Notes: a model not told the origin generated them from the letters alone. Shown: positions 43,180 to 53,743, counted from the first letter of the stretch. The stretch is 64,000 nt of DNA from Halomarinibacterium sp041392205 (GCA_041392205.1 JAWKMO010000002.1:186001-250000), one strand, 5' to 3'. Program-made: numbers and translations.

Positions 43180-45473
43180 TCTACAATTATTTCGTCAATA
43201 AACGTCCACGCTTTGTTGCCAGCTCCTTGTTCGCCTTGAGGGATGGTACCAAAGTTGGGGATTTTTAAGGTCATTTCTGTCATGACTAATTTTTCATATT
43301 TAGAATAATCAAGAACTTTTGTGATTGTATTTTTTTCAGTATTTAAAACGATTGTTTGATTATCTAAAACTTTACTCCCATTTTCTAAAATTCCTTCATA
43401 AGCGATATTTTTTGGAGCATAAATCCATTGTCCGGGGGCATTGTAGAATCTTAAAATAACTTTGTTAATCTTTCTTGGTTCATTAAAAGTGATCGTAATC
43501 TCTACATCTTCTCCCCAAAAGCCTAGCCATTCGCTATCGCCATAGCGTTTATTACTTCCCTTTCGGCCATTAATCAAGGCCTCTTTTCCACCACTATTAT
43601 AGTTGGGGTGTGGTTCCTTATTCATTGAAAGAGTTGCGTTAATGGCTTTATGATAAATTACAGAATCTTTCAACACAGATCCTAACGGTTTTCCCTCTTT
43701 GGAAACATAGGAGGTAATCACTGAATTTTCAGTAATTAAAAGGGGCGTTTCGTATTTCTTTTCTTCTGCCTTATTTATGGAATAAAAAATGTCTTTTCCC
43801 CGTGTGGGGGTACTTAATTTATAATATACCTTTCCTTTTTCTTTGTAGATGTTCCCTTTTAGTTGGTATAAATGGTTGGCATAGTTTATTCCCATAACAT
43901 TTAACCGTTCCATAAAAGTCTCTAATCGAGATAGAAACTGAGGATACTCTTTTTCAAAATCAAGGGGTGGACCTGTCCAGTTAACTTCGCTTAAAGCTAA
44001 GATGCGTGGGAAAATCATATATTCCACTTGATTTTGAGTCTTTATATACTCCGTCCAGACATTGCCTTGAGCACCTAAAATATAGTTGGATTCTTCTTCC
44101 GAAAGTTCCTCCGGAACGGGATTAAACCCATATACTTTTTCCAAAGGCAAAAAACCACCTATAGCCAAGGGCTCATCTTCATTTTCACTTTGATAATGGT
44201 CAAAATAACAATGAGAGCCAGGGGTCATAATTACATTGTGTTTATCCTTGGCAGCAGCTATGCCACCTTCGGTGCCACGCCAAGACATAACGGTTGCGTT
44301 TGGGGCTAATCCCCCTTCCAAAATTTCATCCCACCCAATTATTTTTTTACCCTTGCTATTCAGAAATTTTTCAATCCGTGTAATAAAATAGCTCTGCAGT
44401 TCGTGTTCGTCTTTTAAGCCTTCTTTTTTAATCAATGCTTGGCAATGGACACAACTTTTCCAATGGGCTTTGGGAGCTTCGTCTCCACCAATATGAATAT
44501 ACTCACCTGGGAAAAGTGCCGCCACTTCGGTTAAGACATCTTCCAAGAATGTAAAGGTTTCTTCTTTGGGACAAAAAATGTCTTCAAAAACACCCCATTT
44601 GGTAGCCACGGGAATTTGCTCTCCCGTACAGCCTAATTTGGGATAGGTGCTAATGGCAGCTTGTGCATGACCAGGCATTTCAATTTCGGGGATAATGGTA
44701 ATATTTAGCTTTTCAGCATAAGCCACAACTTCCTTAATATCATCTTGGGTGTAAAATCCACCGTAGCGCGTTCCATCAAACTGTTGAGGGGTATCATTAT
44801 AATGTCCCATTAAAGTTTCGTCACGATAGGCAGCTTGAGTTGTTAGTTCTGGATATTTTTTTATTTCCATTCGCCAGCCTTGATCATCGGTAAGATGCCA
44901 ATGGAAATAATTCATCTTTAACATAGCGAGATAGGAAAGGTACTTTTTCACAAATTCTTTATCGAAAAAATGCCGAGCAACATCGAGATGCATTCCACGA
45001 TACGGAAACTTCGGAAAATCTTTTATTTCAACCAAAGGAAGTATAACTGAAGGATTTGGAAATGAATTCAATTGCTCCATGGAAGGGGGTAATAACTGCC
45101 TAAGAGTTTGTACCCCATAAAAAGCCCCAGAAGCGTCTTTGGCTTTTAATAAAATACTATCCTCAATTATTGAAAGGGTATAGCCTTCTTTGGGTAATGT
45201 AGTATCTTTTTTAATAAGGAATTGAGCATAGTCTTCACGGTTATTTTGAAGTGCATAACCCCTTTTTTTTAAATAATCGGAAAGAAAGCTTGTAGCGAGT
45301 TCAAATCCTTCATCAGCATAAAAAGGAATAATGGAATTCAAAGTATGCTCCCCTTCATAAACTTTTATTTCTTGTGGTTTTGGGATTAAGCCGAGATTAT
45401 TTTCAATAATTTCTTTTTCCTTTTTTGAGCAAGAAGCCAATATTAAAAAAGATAAAAACAGGATGTATTTCAT
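43176..45473 (-). CDS. Beta-N-acetylhexosaminidase (GH20) lipoprotein
   Basis: 765 residues. Lipobox LASC at residue 12-15, so periplasmic or surface lipoprotein. GH20b N-terminal domain (about 30-140), then the GH20 barrel: YRGMHLDVARHFF, WHLTDDQGWRMEIKKYP, the catalytic Asp-Glu pair in YIHIGGDEAPKAHW (about 325), IGWDEILEGG and WRGTEGG. The C-terminal third (about 600-765) has a chitobiase-type segment and an F5/8-type carbohydrate-binding domain (GSNKRYGDSEWLGFWG). It removes terminal GlcNAc/GalNAc from chitin-derived or peptidoglycan sugars. Coupled to cutC by ATGA; 31 bp behind pbpC. Confidence 0.95.
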   Translation of the reverse strand: MKYILFLSFLILASCSKKEKEIIENNLGLIPKPQEIKVYEGEHTLNSIIPFYADEGFELATSFLSDYLKKRGYALQNNREDYAQFLIKKDTTLPKEGYTLSIIEDSILLKAKDASGAFYGVQTLRQLLPPSMEQLNSFPNPSVILPLVEIKDFPKFPYRGMHLDVARHFFDKEFVKKYLSYLAMLKMNYFHWHLTDDQGWRMEIKKYPELTTQAAYRDETLMGHYNDTPQQFDGTRYGGFYTQDDIKEVVAYAEKLNITIIPEIEMPGHAQAAISTYPKLGCTGEQIPVATKWGVFEDIFCPKEETFTFLEDVLTEVAALFPGEYIHIGGDEAPKAHWKSCVHCQALIKKEGLKDEHELQSYFITRIEKFLNSKGKKIIGWDEILEGGLAPNATVMSWRGTEGGIAAAKDKHNVIMTPGSHCYFDHYQSENEDEPLAIGGFLPLEKVYGFNPVPEELSEEESNYILGAQGNVWTEYIKTQNQVEYMIFPRILALSEVNWTGPPLDFEKEYPQFLSRLETFMERLNVMGINYANHLYQLKGNIYKEKGKVYYKLSTPTRGKDIFYSINKAEEKKYETPLLITENSVITSYVSKEGKPLGSVLKDSVIYHKAINATLSMNKEPHPNYNSGGKEALINGRKGSNKRYGDSEWLGFWGEDVEITITFNEPRKINKVILRFYNAPGQWIYAPKNIAYEGILENGSKVLDNQTIVLNTEKNTITKVLDYSKYEKLVMTEMTLKIPNFGTIPQGEQGAGNKAWTFIDEIIVE

Positions 45474-45504
45474 TTCTCCAAAGATTTGAAACTAAAATAC
45501 ATAA

Positions 45505-47862
45505 TTATAGTGAAGCAAGTGTAATTGCGATTTGCTGTTTTATTTCATTGCCTTTATCATCTACAGCGGTTAAGACATAGTTTCCAGGTTTGGGTAAAAA
45601 TGCTAATTCGTGAAAAGTATGCGTAGTACCAATAAATTTCGCATCCAGATACCAATAAACGGTTGTTTCAGTATCGCGATGGGCAAGGGTGAAAATGACT
45701 TCGTTTATAGTTTCATCAAAATTTTTAGGAAGGACAATGGCTTCGTTTCGTTTTGGAAAAATAAATTCCATGGTTTGTTTCCCTTCTTGCAAACAATTTT
45801 GCTGAAAGGGTGGGGCCAATTTATATTCCGGATGTTTTGAAGCATAATAATATTCTATCATGGGGGGCAGTGTAAACCAGTTTTTTTGAATCATTTCAGA
45901 AAGATTATAACAAGAAGAATTTACCTGAAAGCTTTCAGAAGCATTTAAAAAAATCTTTTTATGATAACCACATGGCGCTGTTTGTATTCCTTCTTTGGGA
46001 ATCCATTCCTTTTTTTTAGCATCACAATAAACCCCTGCTATATGCCCGCTTTGCGGACAGATTTCAGTTTCTACTAAATCGTCATAAGGCGGCTTAAACC
46101 AACCACTTTTTGGAAGTACGTTTAAAACATCAAAAAGTAAGGGTGCGGCGGCTTGTACCCCTGTTAAACCCGGTCGTCCTTCACCATCGGCATTACCCAC
46201 CCATACTCCAATAGCATATTTAGGGGTTACTCCAACAGCCCACGCATCTTTAAAACCAAAACTGGTTCCTGTTTTCCATGCAATAGGTTGTGAATCGTTA
46301 AAAAAACTCCAATTTTCTTCACCCTCTGGCCTATTTACTTCTTGCATTGCTTCCAAAGTTTTGTAAATACTTCCGGCATTAAAAACAGAACCTGTTGAAC
46401 GTTTTTTTCCGAAAGAGAGCGTTTCAGCCTTTATGTATTTTGGGGATTGAAAATCTTTTGAACGATACTCGCTGGAAGATTCATTAAAGTAATTTAAAGT
46501 CGAAGCCATACCCGCATAGGCATTGGTGATTTCCCATAAAGAAGCTTCGGCGCCTCCTAAGATAAGGCTTAATCCATAATGATTGGAGGGCTTTTTTATA
46601 CTATAAAATTGTAATTCGTGTAGTCTTTTGTAAAATCGGTCTAATCCATAGTCTCGAAGTAAAAGCACGGCAGGAATATTTAAAGAACGCGATAAGGCCA
46701 GGCTGGCAGGGACGGCTCCGTTAAATTGATTGTCAAAATTTTCCGGACTATAACCATTAATAACCGTTGGGATATCCGCAACGAGCATGTCTGGTAAAAG
46801 CGCTCCAGAATCCAAAGCCGCAGCATACAAAAAAGGTTTTAAAATACTTCCTGTGCTTCGTGGTTTTGAAATTATATCTACAAAAGCATCATTGTCCTTA
46901 TGGCTTGGCGCATTCCCAACATAGGCCAAAACTTCTTTGGTGGTAACATCTAAAATGAGGACGGCGATATTATTAATTTCATTTTGCTGAAGAACATAAT
47001 GATGCTCCTTTACCATTGTGTTTACTTTTTGCTGAAGATGAATATCTAAAGTAGATACAATACATTGTCCTTCAAATTTACTTCGTATTTTTTCAGTGAA
47101 ATGAGGGGCTATTTCAGGTAAAGGAAAAGGTTTTCCTGGCAAGGGTTCTTCCAAAGCCAATTCATACGTAGTTTCATCAATGATTTTATTCTGAAATAAT
47201 TTTAATAGCAATCGGTTTCTTTTTTCTTTGAAAATAGCTTCATTTTTTCCAGGAAAAATTAACGCTGGCGCGTTGGGCAACACAGCCAATGCAGCCGATT
47301 GTCCCCAGCTAAGTTGTTCTGACGGAATTCCAAAATAGCGCCACGAAGCCGTTTCCAACCCAACCACATTTCCACCAAAAGGGGCATACGAAGCATAGAA
47401 ATTCAAAATTTCTTTTTTAGAAAATCCTGCTTCCAGACGGGTTGCCATAAATACTTCCACCAATTTTTCTGCGTAGCTACGTTTTTGGTTTTTTCGAGAT
47501 AAGCGAATGACCTGTTGTGTTATGGTACTTCCTCCTCTTCGTTTTTCAGAAGTGAGGTTTTGCCATAATGCCTTTCCCATGGAGATGGGGTTAAATCCTG
47601 GGTGGCTGTAAAAGTATTCGTCTTCAAAATGAAGAATACACTGTTCAAATCGGTTAGGAACCGAATCCATTTTAGGGAAACGCCATTGTCCGTCTGCGGC
47701 GATTCTAGCTCCTAGCATAAAGCCTTCCTTGCTTTCTACTACAGTGGCAGTTGGGTCTTTAAATAGAGGTTTTGGAAGACAAAACAGCCACACCACAAAC
47801 AACCCAAATAGTAGGATGAATTTGATTTTATGTTTTAATATGTAGTGTTTTATTGTTTTCAT
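45505..47862 (-). CDS. pbpC: Penicillin-binding protein 1C
   Basis: 785 residues, bifunctional peptidoglycan synthase anchored by an N-terminal helix (residues about 12-28). Glycosyltransferase domain: ILHFEDEYFYSHPGFNP, RRGGSTITQQVIRLSR and KKEILNFYASYAPFGGN. Transpeptidase: SxxK in STGSILKPFLYAAAL (about 330) and KTGTSFGFKDAWAVG (about 525). The last ~90 residues match the BiPBP_C domain specific to PBP1C. Downstream of the alpha-2-macroglobulin gene, the same partnership as in E. coli, with a family B repeat in the gap. Confidence 0.96.
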   Translation of the reverse strand: MKTIKHYILKHKIKFILLFGLFVVWLFCLPKPLFKDPTATVVESKEGFMLGARIAADGQWRFPKMDSVPNRFEQCILHFEDEYFYSHPGFNPISMGKALWQNLTSEKRRGGSTITQQVIRLSRKNQKRSYAEKLVEVFMATRLEAGFSKKEILNFYASYAPFGGNVVGLETASWRYFGIPSEQLSWGQSAALAVLPNAPALIFPGKNEAIFKEKRNRLLLKLFQNKIIDETTYELALEEPLPGKPFPLPEIAPHFTEKIRSKFEGQCIVSTLDIHLQQKVNTMVKEHHYVLQQNEINNIAVLILDVTTKEVLAYVGNAPSHKDNDAFVDIISKPRSTGSILKPFLYAAALDSGALLPDMLVADIPTVINGYSPENFDNQFNGAVPASLALSRSLNIPAVLLLRDYGLDRFYKRLHELQFYSIKKPSNHYGLSLILGGAEASLWEITNAYAGMASTLNYFNESSSEYRSKDFQSPKYIKAETLSFGKKRSTGSVFNAGSIYKTLEAMQEVNRPEGEENWSFFNDSQPIAWKTGTSFGFKDAWAVGVTPKYAIGVWVGNADGEGRPGLTGVQAAAPLLFDVLNVLPKSGWFKPPYDDLVETEICPQSGHIAGVYCDAKKKEWIPKEGIQTAPCGYHKKIFLNASESFQVNSSCYNLSEMIQKNWFTLPPMIEYYYASKHPEYKLAPPFQQNCLQEGKQTMEFIFPKRNEAIVLPKNFDETINEVIFTLAHRDTETTVYWYLDAKFIGTTHTFHELAFLPKPGNYVLTAVDDKGNEIKQQIAITLASL

Positions 47863-47863
47863 T

Positions 47864-47903
47864 TCTCCCTCCGCCTAAAGGCACCTCCCCCAAAAGGGGA
47901 GGA
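47864..47903. repeat. Dispersed GC-rich palindromic repeat, family B copy 3
   Basis: Lies between pbpC start and the alpha-2-macroglobulin stop. Two hairpins: GCCTAAAGGC and CCTCCCCCAAAAGGGGAGG. Its reverse complement matches copy 6 (60438-60484) closely, sharing TGCCTTTAGGCGG after the larger hairpin. Confidence 0.7.
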
Positions 47904-47908
47904 ACGTT

Positions 47909-50900
47909 TTATTGTTGTACGGTAATCCATTGCCCTTTGTTGCGCGCATAATAATTGTGATCATACATGGCTTCGGTTTGTGCTCCAGGTAAATAATAAG
48001 TTCCTAAATAGGAAGCATTTAGTTTTACCGTAAAAGTTTTGGATTTTTTGGCATCCAAATCGAAATAGAAATTGACTCTATCATCTCGAATATCTTTGTA
48101 ACGAGCCTCCCCTGAGGCACCGCCACCCAATTCAGTAAAGCTAGTATTTACAATTTCCCAACCACTTGGAAAAATTTGAGAAAGCGCCACGTTGCCAACA
48201 TAATCATTGGAAAGATTCATTACCACTACTTTTGCAGTAATTTCAGTGCCTTGGCGTAGGGTTGTAATGTCCAAAGTTTTCCCATCGCCATCAACAAATT
48301 GTGTTTTCAAGCTTAGATTTTTTTGTTCGGCAAGTTCTTCACCAACAGGAAGTTTTCCTTTTTGGGAAAGTGTTACATAAACCACATTTCCTTTTTTGTT
48401 GGAAACTGAAACAGCATTGCTTCCCATCACAAAACTAAGTTCTCTACTGGCAAGGGCTTTGTCGGTTTTTACGGTTGTTGTTTTTCCATTATTTGAAAAA
48501 GTCAATTCCATGCTTTTTCCTCCGTTTTTCTGAACCATTTTTCCCATTGCTATTAGTCCATAAGCAGTTTCCTGTGTGCTAAACCAACGTTGTGAAGACA
48601 ATTCTTTTGCAACGGAAATAGCCATATCCCTTTGTTTGGCATCTCCTAAAAGCACCCATGTTTCCAACGCCATGGCTTTGTTTCTGAAAGGACTTCCGTA
48701 GGTGTAATAATCGTAATTCTGGGGCACAAAATGGATATTTGCTGTTTGGGCAATTTCTTGGGCGACATTTTTCTTCCCAGCTAATGCATAGGCTCCCGCA
48801 AGTCTCCATTTAGCATCATTACTTAAATTTTTGGATTCTTTTAAACGGTTCATCGCTGCCAACTCGGGTTGTCCTGCCAATGCCAAGGTGTACAATCGGT
48901 ACGCCTGCACCAAGCTACTGTTGTATCTAGAATCGCTATTTTGCCATTGTCTTGCCGCATTTTTTTGATACCGCAACCAATTATCTAAAAAGGTCAAAGG
49001 AAGTGAGTATCCTTTTTGTTTGGCTTCCAACATAAAATGCCCAGCATAATTAGTTCCCCAATCATCGGCTTCGCGTTCCCCAGGCCAATAACTTAGTCCG
49101 CCATTGGCAATTTGGAAATTCCCCAATCGTTTTATAGCGGTTTCAATATTTCTCTGAATTTGATTTTTTCTATCGAAAGTAATATCAAAAATGTCATCTA
49201 GGTATAATTGAGGGAAAGCTCCCGAAGTAGTTTGTTCAATACACCCATGTGGATAGCGAATGAGGTACTCTAATCTTCTTTCAAAATCCATAGGCGGGAG
49301 TGTAGAAAATTCTAGAGATGCTGCATTGGTTCCTGCCACACCAAAAGTTTCAAAAGTGATGGTTTCTGAAACATTTTCAGCCAATGTATAGGTAGTTGTT
49401 TTTTGTGAAATAGGATTGGGGTTTTCCACATCTATTTCTACTTTATAACTTGCTTTTTCACCATTTCCCGTAGCGACGACTTCAATAGTTTGAATAGCAT
49501 CTGTCGCGTTGAGCGGAGCCGAGACGTCAAATTCAAAATTGATAATTTGTTCTCCAGGTTTTGAAAATGAAACGGTTTTTGAAGTTCCGTTAATGGGTTT
49601 TAAAGCATCTCCCGTTTTAACGGTAATCGATGCCGATTTCACTTTGTTTTCCATAGCAAAAACCGTTACAGGAAGGGTTACTTTTTCTCCTGGAGAAAGT
49701 TTTCTAGGGAGCGAGGCCAAAACCATGAGCGGTTTACGTACCGGAGTGGCTTTGTCCGTTTTTCCGTAGGCACTTTTAGTATTATCTCCTGCAACAATCA
49801 TCGTTCTTACGGAGCCTACGTAGTTAGGCATTTTTAACATGTGACTTGCTTGTTGGCCGGCTTTCAGTTCAAAAGGGCCTATATAACTTACCACAGGTTT
49901 AAAACGATCAGCTTTTCGGTTTTTGGCACCCGCTGCTTCGTCGCCTCCACCAATGGCAAAAATGTTTTCTACACTGCCCGAATAGGCACCTATTACATCA
50001 TCAAAAATATCGAAGGTTTTTACACCCAAGGCTTCACGGGTGTAGAATGCCTCGTGAATTTCTGGAGTTTTAAAACGCGTTAAATCCAAAAGTCCTTCAT
50101 CCACTACCGCAATAGTGTACGTCATCGGTTTTTTATTTTCTTCCGAAACCTTAATGGTATAGGTTTCTTCAGGTTTTAAAACTTCGGGCATGGTTAATTT
50201 TGGTTTCAAAATAGTAGAAGGATCTTCAACCAAAATTGGCACAACACCATACAATCGAATAGGCAAATCGTTCTTTGTTTGCTCGTGGGGTTGCAATAAA
50301 GAAATATTCACATACACATTGGGGGCCATTTCTTTGGTTAATGGAATGTTTACGGTGGTTTCTCCTTTTTTTGTTTCCACCCATTGTGTGGAAAGTACTT
50401 CGGTGCCATTTTCGATGCTCACCAAGGCACGACCTTCACTACCTGACGGGAAGGTAATTTGTGCTTTTTCATTGACTTGATATTTTTCTTTATCGGCTGA
50501 AAATAGTAACATTTTGGCACTCTCAGCATCATTGTCTACCGGACGCTTCCACCAGTTTCTGTAGAAATAAGTTATTCTTCCCGTGGCGTGGCCTGAAACT
50601 TTATCAATTACTCGAATTAAGTACCGCCCGCCGTCTTTGTCTGGAATATTGACCGTAAATTGATTTTTTCCATTTGCTTTTGTGGTAACCGTAAAATCTT
50701 TTACAGGGCGGTGTACTACAGCGTTTTCATATTGAGAAAGATTGTCGTACCCACGATTCCACCACCAGCGCCATTCAATCTCGAAGATTTGAACTTGAAG
50801 CTCACGATTTCCAGAAGCTTTTCCTTGGGCATCTACTGTGGCAACATCAAAAACCGTGTTTTCATCGGTAAAATATGAGCCATAACGATGCGCTTCAGGA

Positions 50901-53491
50901 GATTTTAACCCCACAAAGTGGGAATAGGGAGCTACATTTTTTGAAAATACATCTATGGAAAAGTCACCACCCCCTTCAAACACCTTGGTTAAAAAGGTAG
51001 CTTGTAGCATTCCAGGGGCTTTTCCATTTATTTCGAGATTTTTATTAATGATTGTAGTTCCTTCTTCTGAAAGAGTTGTATTTAAAACAGGAATTTCAAT
51101 TTCATCAAACGAGCGAATAGGATCATTAAATTGATACTTTGAAAAATCTTTAAACGCGGTATTTGTGCTTCGTAAAGTAGCAGCCATTTCAATTTTTAGA
51201 TTCCGTGCAGGAGCTCCATGAAGCCAAAGTGCTTTTGCGGTCCCTTCAACAGGTTTGCTAGCATCTAATACGTCATCTTTAAAATCTAATTGTAGTTTTA
51301 ATCGGTTGGGTTTTATGGTAGCTACTTTTAAAGGATGCGAAAATTTAGCTCCCCCTACTGAAATGGTTGCATTCCAATTTCCCGTGGGAGCAGAAGATTG
51401 CGTGGCAATAGGGAAATAATAAAATCCATTAACCCCTTCGTTTAAAACCGAACGTTGCACCAATTTACCTCGTGCATCAGTTACATCTAATTTTACAGGA
51501 TGATTTTTTGGAAGTGGGTTGGTGTTGTCATTTAGTACAAAAGCAAGATGAATACTATCGCCCGGGCGATGGACACCCCTTTCGGTATAGATAAATCCTT
51601 TAAGTCCTTTTTGAAGTTTTTTACCAGAAACGTCAAAATTGCTTAATGAAAGTGCATTCCCATCATTAAGTTTTGCATAGGCATAATGATTTCCTTTTTG
51701 AGCGACAGCAAATGCGGCATTTTGTTCGGAATCTAAAATCGAGAATCCATCCGCATCGGTAGTTGTAGTGCTCATTAATTGTTGCTGAAAATTGTACAAA
51801 CTCACTTTTACACCACTTTCAGGTTTTGCAGATAACAGGTTGGTTACGGCAAAATGAAACGATTTGTTATCCCCTTTCTTAACAATAAAACCTAAATCAC
51901 TGCCTAAAACATTGGTGGAGGCAATGCGTTCTTCATTGTAATAGGCTTCATGACAAGGATTTTCACGCTCTCTCCAATTATAATTATAACGGCGGTAGTT
52001 GTAAATTTCGTTGTCCCAATATTGTTCTTCACGCAGTTCTTCATCTTCATCCATTTCTGCGGGATACTCATCTTCGTAATATTCCTCATAGTCGTCATAA
52101 TATTCGTCTTCATCTTCCGATGAAATTTGAGAGGATGCTTGTGAACAATCGTATATGGAATAGTCTTTTTTGAAACTTAATTCTACTCTATAAAGGGCTC
52201 CTGGATCTGCATTAAAATATTCCGAAAGGTTAAGGCCGTAGGATTTCCAAATACCATTTTCACCTAATTCAGCGTTTTTTAATAGGATGGTTTTTTTAGC
52301 AATACGCCTTCCCACCCGCTTTATATCGTAGGCATCACGGTCGTTTAGATGGGAGGTTTGTAAATATTGTAGTACGTTATCTTCAAAAATTTTGATGATG
52401 CGAACATCCACTGCCGAAAGGTTTACCGCTTCAAAATAGAGTGGTGTTGAGGCGGCATTAGGTAAAATAACACCTTGAGAAAGTAATTTTATAGCAGGTT
52501 TTAATTGCTCAAAAGAAATGAGTTCCGAAAATTCTTTTTTAAGTCCGAAGCCACTAGTGTTTTTAATTCCGTTAAAGACCGTAACGCGCACATCGCCTAT
52601 AATTCTTGTGGAAGGATATACGTGAAGTACATTTCCTTCCACTTCAAAACGTAAGTTTTCACTGTTTTGAATAGTCACCAATCCTGCAAAATTTTGATTT
52701 TCCTGTAACGGGTCGGAAAAATTTAAGGAGAGTGAAGCATTAGGCGCAGCGGTTGCTTTGGCATCTACAATGGTAAAGTTATTTTGCCCTGGGATAGCAA
52801 AAGTGTTGCTTCCTTTAAAGTTTGAGGCAATGGGTTTTCCATCCCAAACAATTTCAATTTCAGCATCATCAATAGTTCTTTGTATACTATCTATGGTGAA
52901 GTTGTAGTACTTCGCCATGCCTTCTTCAGCAGGCCATTTTAGCTTTAATTTTTTTCCTTTTTGAGTAACAGCAATTAGCTGTTTCGCTTTTTCTGAAGAA
53001 ATGACGTCGGCGCTTTCAACGGTTCCAGTAATGTATTGCCATTCTTTGCTGTAGGATTGCAAATGTCCTAAGGTAACTTTAAAATTGGGAGTGATGGTTT
53101 TAAAACTAAAGGTATATTCTTTGAACTCTTTTGCTATGTTTGGATAAAGTTTCCCCAATTTTACGGTAACCGTATATTCGGTGTCTGGGGAAAGTAATTG
53201 TGAAGGTTGAAAAATAAGGGTACGGCTATTTTCAATCAATAATTTTCCTTCCGTTTTTGGAGAAATTTTAAGAAAATTGTTGTCAATTTCTTGAGTCATT
53301 TCAAATTGTTCCAGTGGCTTTGCGAGGATAATTTCTATAGGATCTGCAATACTTTTGTTACCGTAGGTATTGTAACTTATATATTCTTTGAATTTGAAGA
53401 GATTGTCGGTTTCTGGAAGGTCTGTTTTTTTAGAGCAGGAAACAAAAAATACTAAAGTAGCGAGGCAAGCGAGACGAGTTAGCTGTGTCAT
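47909..53491 (-). CDS. Bacterial alpha-2-macroglobulin lipoprotein
   Basis: 1860 residues, one of the largest genes here. Lipobox FVSC at residues 16-19, so a lipid-anchored periplasmic protease trap. MG-type beta domains fill the N-terminal half (MG domains with GFIYTERGVHRPGDSI at about 635, the MG3/MG4-like bait neighbourhood). The thioester motif is CIEQ in HGCIEQTTSGAF (about residue 1415), followed by the alpha-helical thioester domain (QIANGGLSYWPG). A striking acidic/aromatic low-complexity insert (about 450-515) is rich in Asp, Glu, Tyr and Arg. Paired with pbpC as in E. coli yfhM-pbpC. Bait region cannot be assigned. Confidence 0.95.
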   Translation of the reverse strand: MTQLTRLACLATLVFFVSCSKKTDLPETDNLFKFKEYISYNTYGNKSIADPIEIILAKPLEQFEMTQEIDNNFLKISPKTEGKLLIENSRTLIFQPSQLLSPDTEYTVTVKLGKLYPNIAKEFKEYTFSFKTITPNFKVTLGHLQSYSKEWQYITGTVESADVISSEKAKQLIAVTQKGKKLKLKWPAEEGMAKYYNFTIDSIQRTIDDAEIEIVWDGKPIASNFKGSNTFAIPGQNNFTIVDAKATAAPNASLSLNFSDPLQENQNFAGLVTIQNSENLRFEVEGNVLHVYPSTRIIGDVRVTVFNGIKNTSGFGLKKEFSELISFEQLKPAIKLLSQGVILPNAASTPLYFEAVNLSAVDVRIIKIFEDNVLQYLQTSHLNDRDAYDIKRVGRRIAKKTILLKNAELGENGIWKSYGLNLSEYFNADPGALYRVELSFKKDYSIYDCSQASSQISSEDEDEYYDDYEEYYEDEYPAEMDEDEELREEQYWDNEIYNYRRYNYNWRERENPCHEAYYNEERIASTNVLGSDLGFIVKKGDNKSFHFAVTNLLSAKPESGVKVSLYNFQQQLMSTTTTDADGFSILDSEQNAAFAVAQKGNHYAYAKLNDGNALSLSNFDVSGKKLQKGLKGFIYTERGVHRPGDSIHLAFVLNDNTNPLPKNHPVKLDVTDARGKLVQRSVLNEGVNGFYYFPIATQSSAPTGNWNATISVGGAKFSHPLKVATIKPNRLKLQLDFKDDVLDASKPVEGTAKALWLHGAPARNLKIEMAATLRSTNTAFKDFSKYQFNDPIRSFDEIEIPVLNTTLSEEGTTIINKNLEINGKAPGMLQATFLTKVFEGGGDFSIDVFSKNVAPYSHFVGLKSPEAHRYGSYFTDENTVFDVATVDAQGKASGNRELQVQIFEIEWRWWWNRGYDNLSQYENAVVHRPVKDFTVTTKANGKNQFTVNIPDKDGGRYLIRVIDKVSGHATGRITYFYRNWWKRPVDNDAESAKMLLFSADKEKYQVNEKAQITFPSGSEGRALVSIENGTEVLSTQWVETKKGETTVNIPLTKEMAPNVYVNISLLQPHEQTKNDLPIRLYGVVPILVEDPSTILKPKLTMPEVLKPEETYTIKVSEENKKPMTYTIAVVDEGLLDLTRFKTPEIHEAFYTREALGVKTFDIFDDVIGAYSGSVENIFAIGGGDEAAGAKNRKADRFKPVVSYIGPFELKAGQQASHMLKMPNYVGSVRTMIVAGDNTKSAYGKTDKATPVRKPLMVLASLPRKLSPGEKVTLPVTVFAMENKVKSASITVKTGDALKPINGTSKTVSFSKPGEQIINFEFDVSAPLNATDAIQTIEVVATGNGEKASYKVEIDVENPNPISQKTTTYTLAENVSETITFETFGVAGTNAASLEFSTLPPMDFERRLEYLIRYPHGCIEQTTSGAFPQLYLDDIFDITFDRKNQIQRNIETAIKRLGNFQIANGGLSYWPGEREADDWGTNYAGHFMLEAKQKGYSLPLTFLDNWLRYQKNAARQWQNSDSRYNSSLVQAYRLYTLALAGQPELAAMNRLKESKNLSNDAKWRLAGAYALAGKKNVAQEIAQTANIHFVPQNYDYYTYGSPFRNKAMALETWVLLGDAKQRDMAISVAKELSSQRWFSTQETAYGLIAMGKMVQKNGGKSMELTFSNNGKTTTVKTDKALASRELSFVMGSNAVSVSNKKGNVVYVTLSQKGKLPVGEELAEQKNLSLKTQFVDGDGKTLDITTLRQGTEITAKVVVMNLSNDYVGNVALSQIFPSGWEIVNTSFTELGGGASGEARYKDIRDDRVNFYFDLDAKKSKTFTVKLNASYLGTYYLPGAQTEAMYDHNYYARNKGQWITVQQ

Positions 53492-53690
53492 GACATGATG
53501 GTTTTGTGTTACTAAAATTACAATAAAAGGATGGTAGTGCCGAAAACTTCGGACGGATAATTTTTAACAATTTGCATTCACAAATCGCTGAAATTGAATC
53601 TTAAAAAATAAATTTTGGAGGGAAGTTATGTTGCTAACGGAACGGAGTAAATGTTTCGTATATGCCATTTTAACATTTGGGAGATTTTTA

Positions 53691-53743
53691 ACATCCCTCT
53701 CCGTCCTTCGGACACGTCCCTAGAGGGGGAGGAAGGGATGTCA
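53691..53743. repeat. Dispersed GC-rich palindromic repeat, family B copy 4
   Basis: Contains GTCCTTCGGACACGTCCCTAG-type hairpins (GTCC-TTC-GGAC and CCCTAGAGGGGG). On the minus strand it begins TGACATCCCT, where TGA is the stop codon of the ABM gene at 53741. Copy 5 shows the identical ten bases at the next gene's stop. Apart from this, 53492-53690 is featureless. Confidence 0.7.

Noticed and set aside
48579..48809. Cys/Arg-rich minus-strand frame inside the A2M gene
   Set aside because: Out-of-frame shadow of a gene with clear domain content.
51904..52113. Met/Lys-rich frame opposite the A2M acidic insert
   Set aside because: Alternative frame of the low-complexity region; no features of its own.
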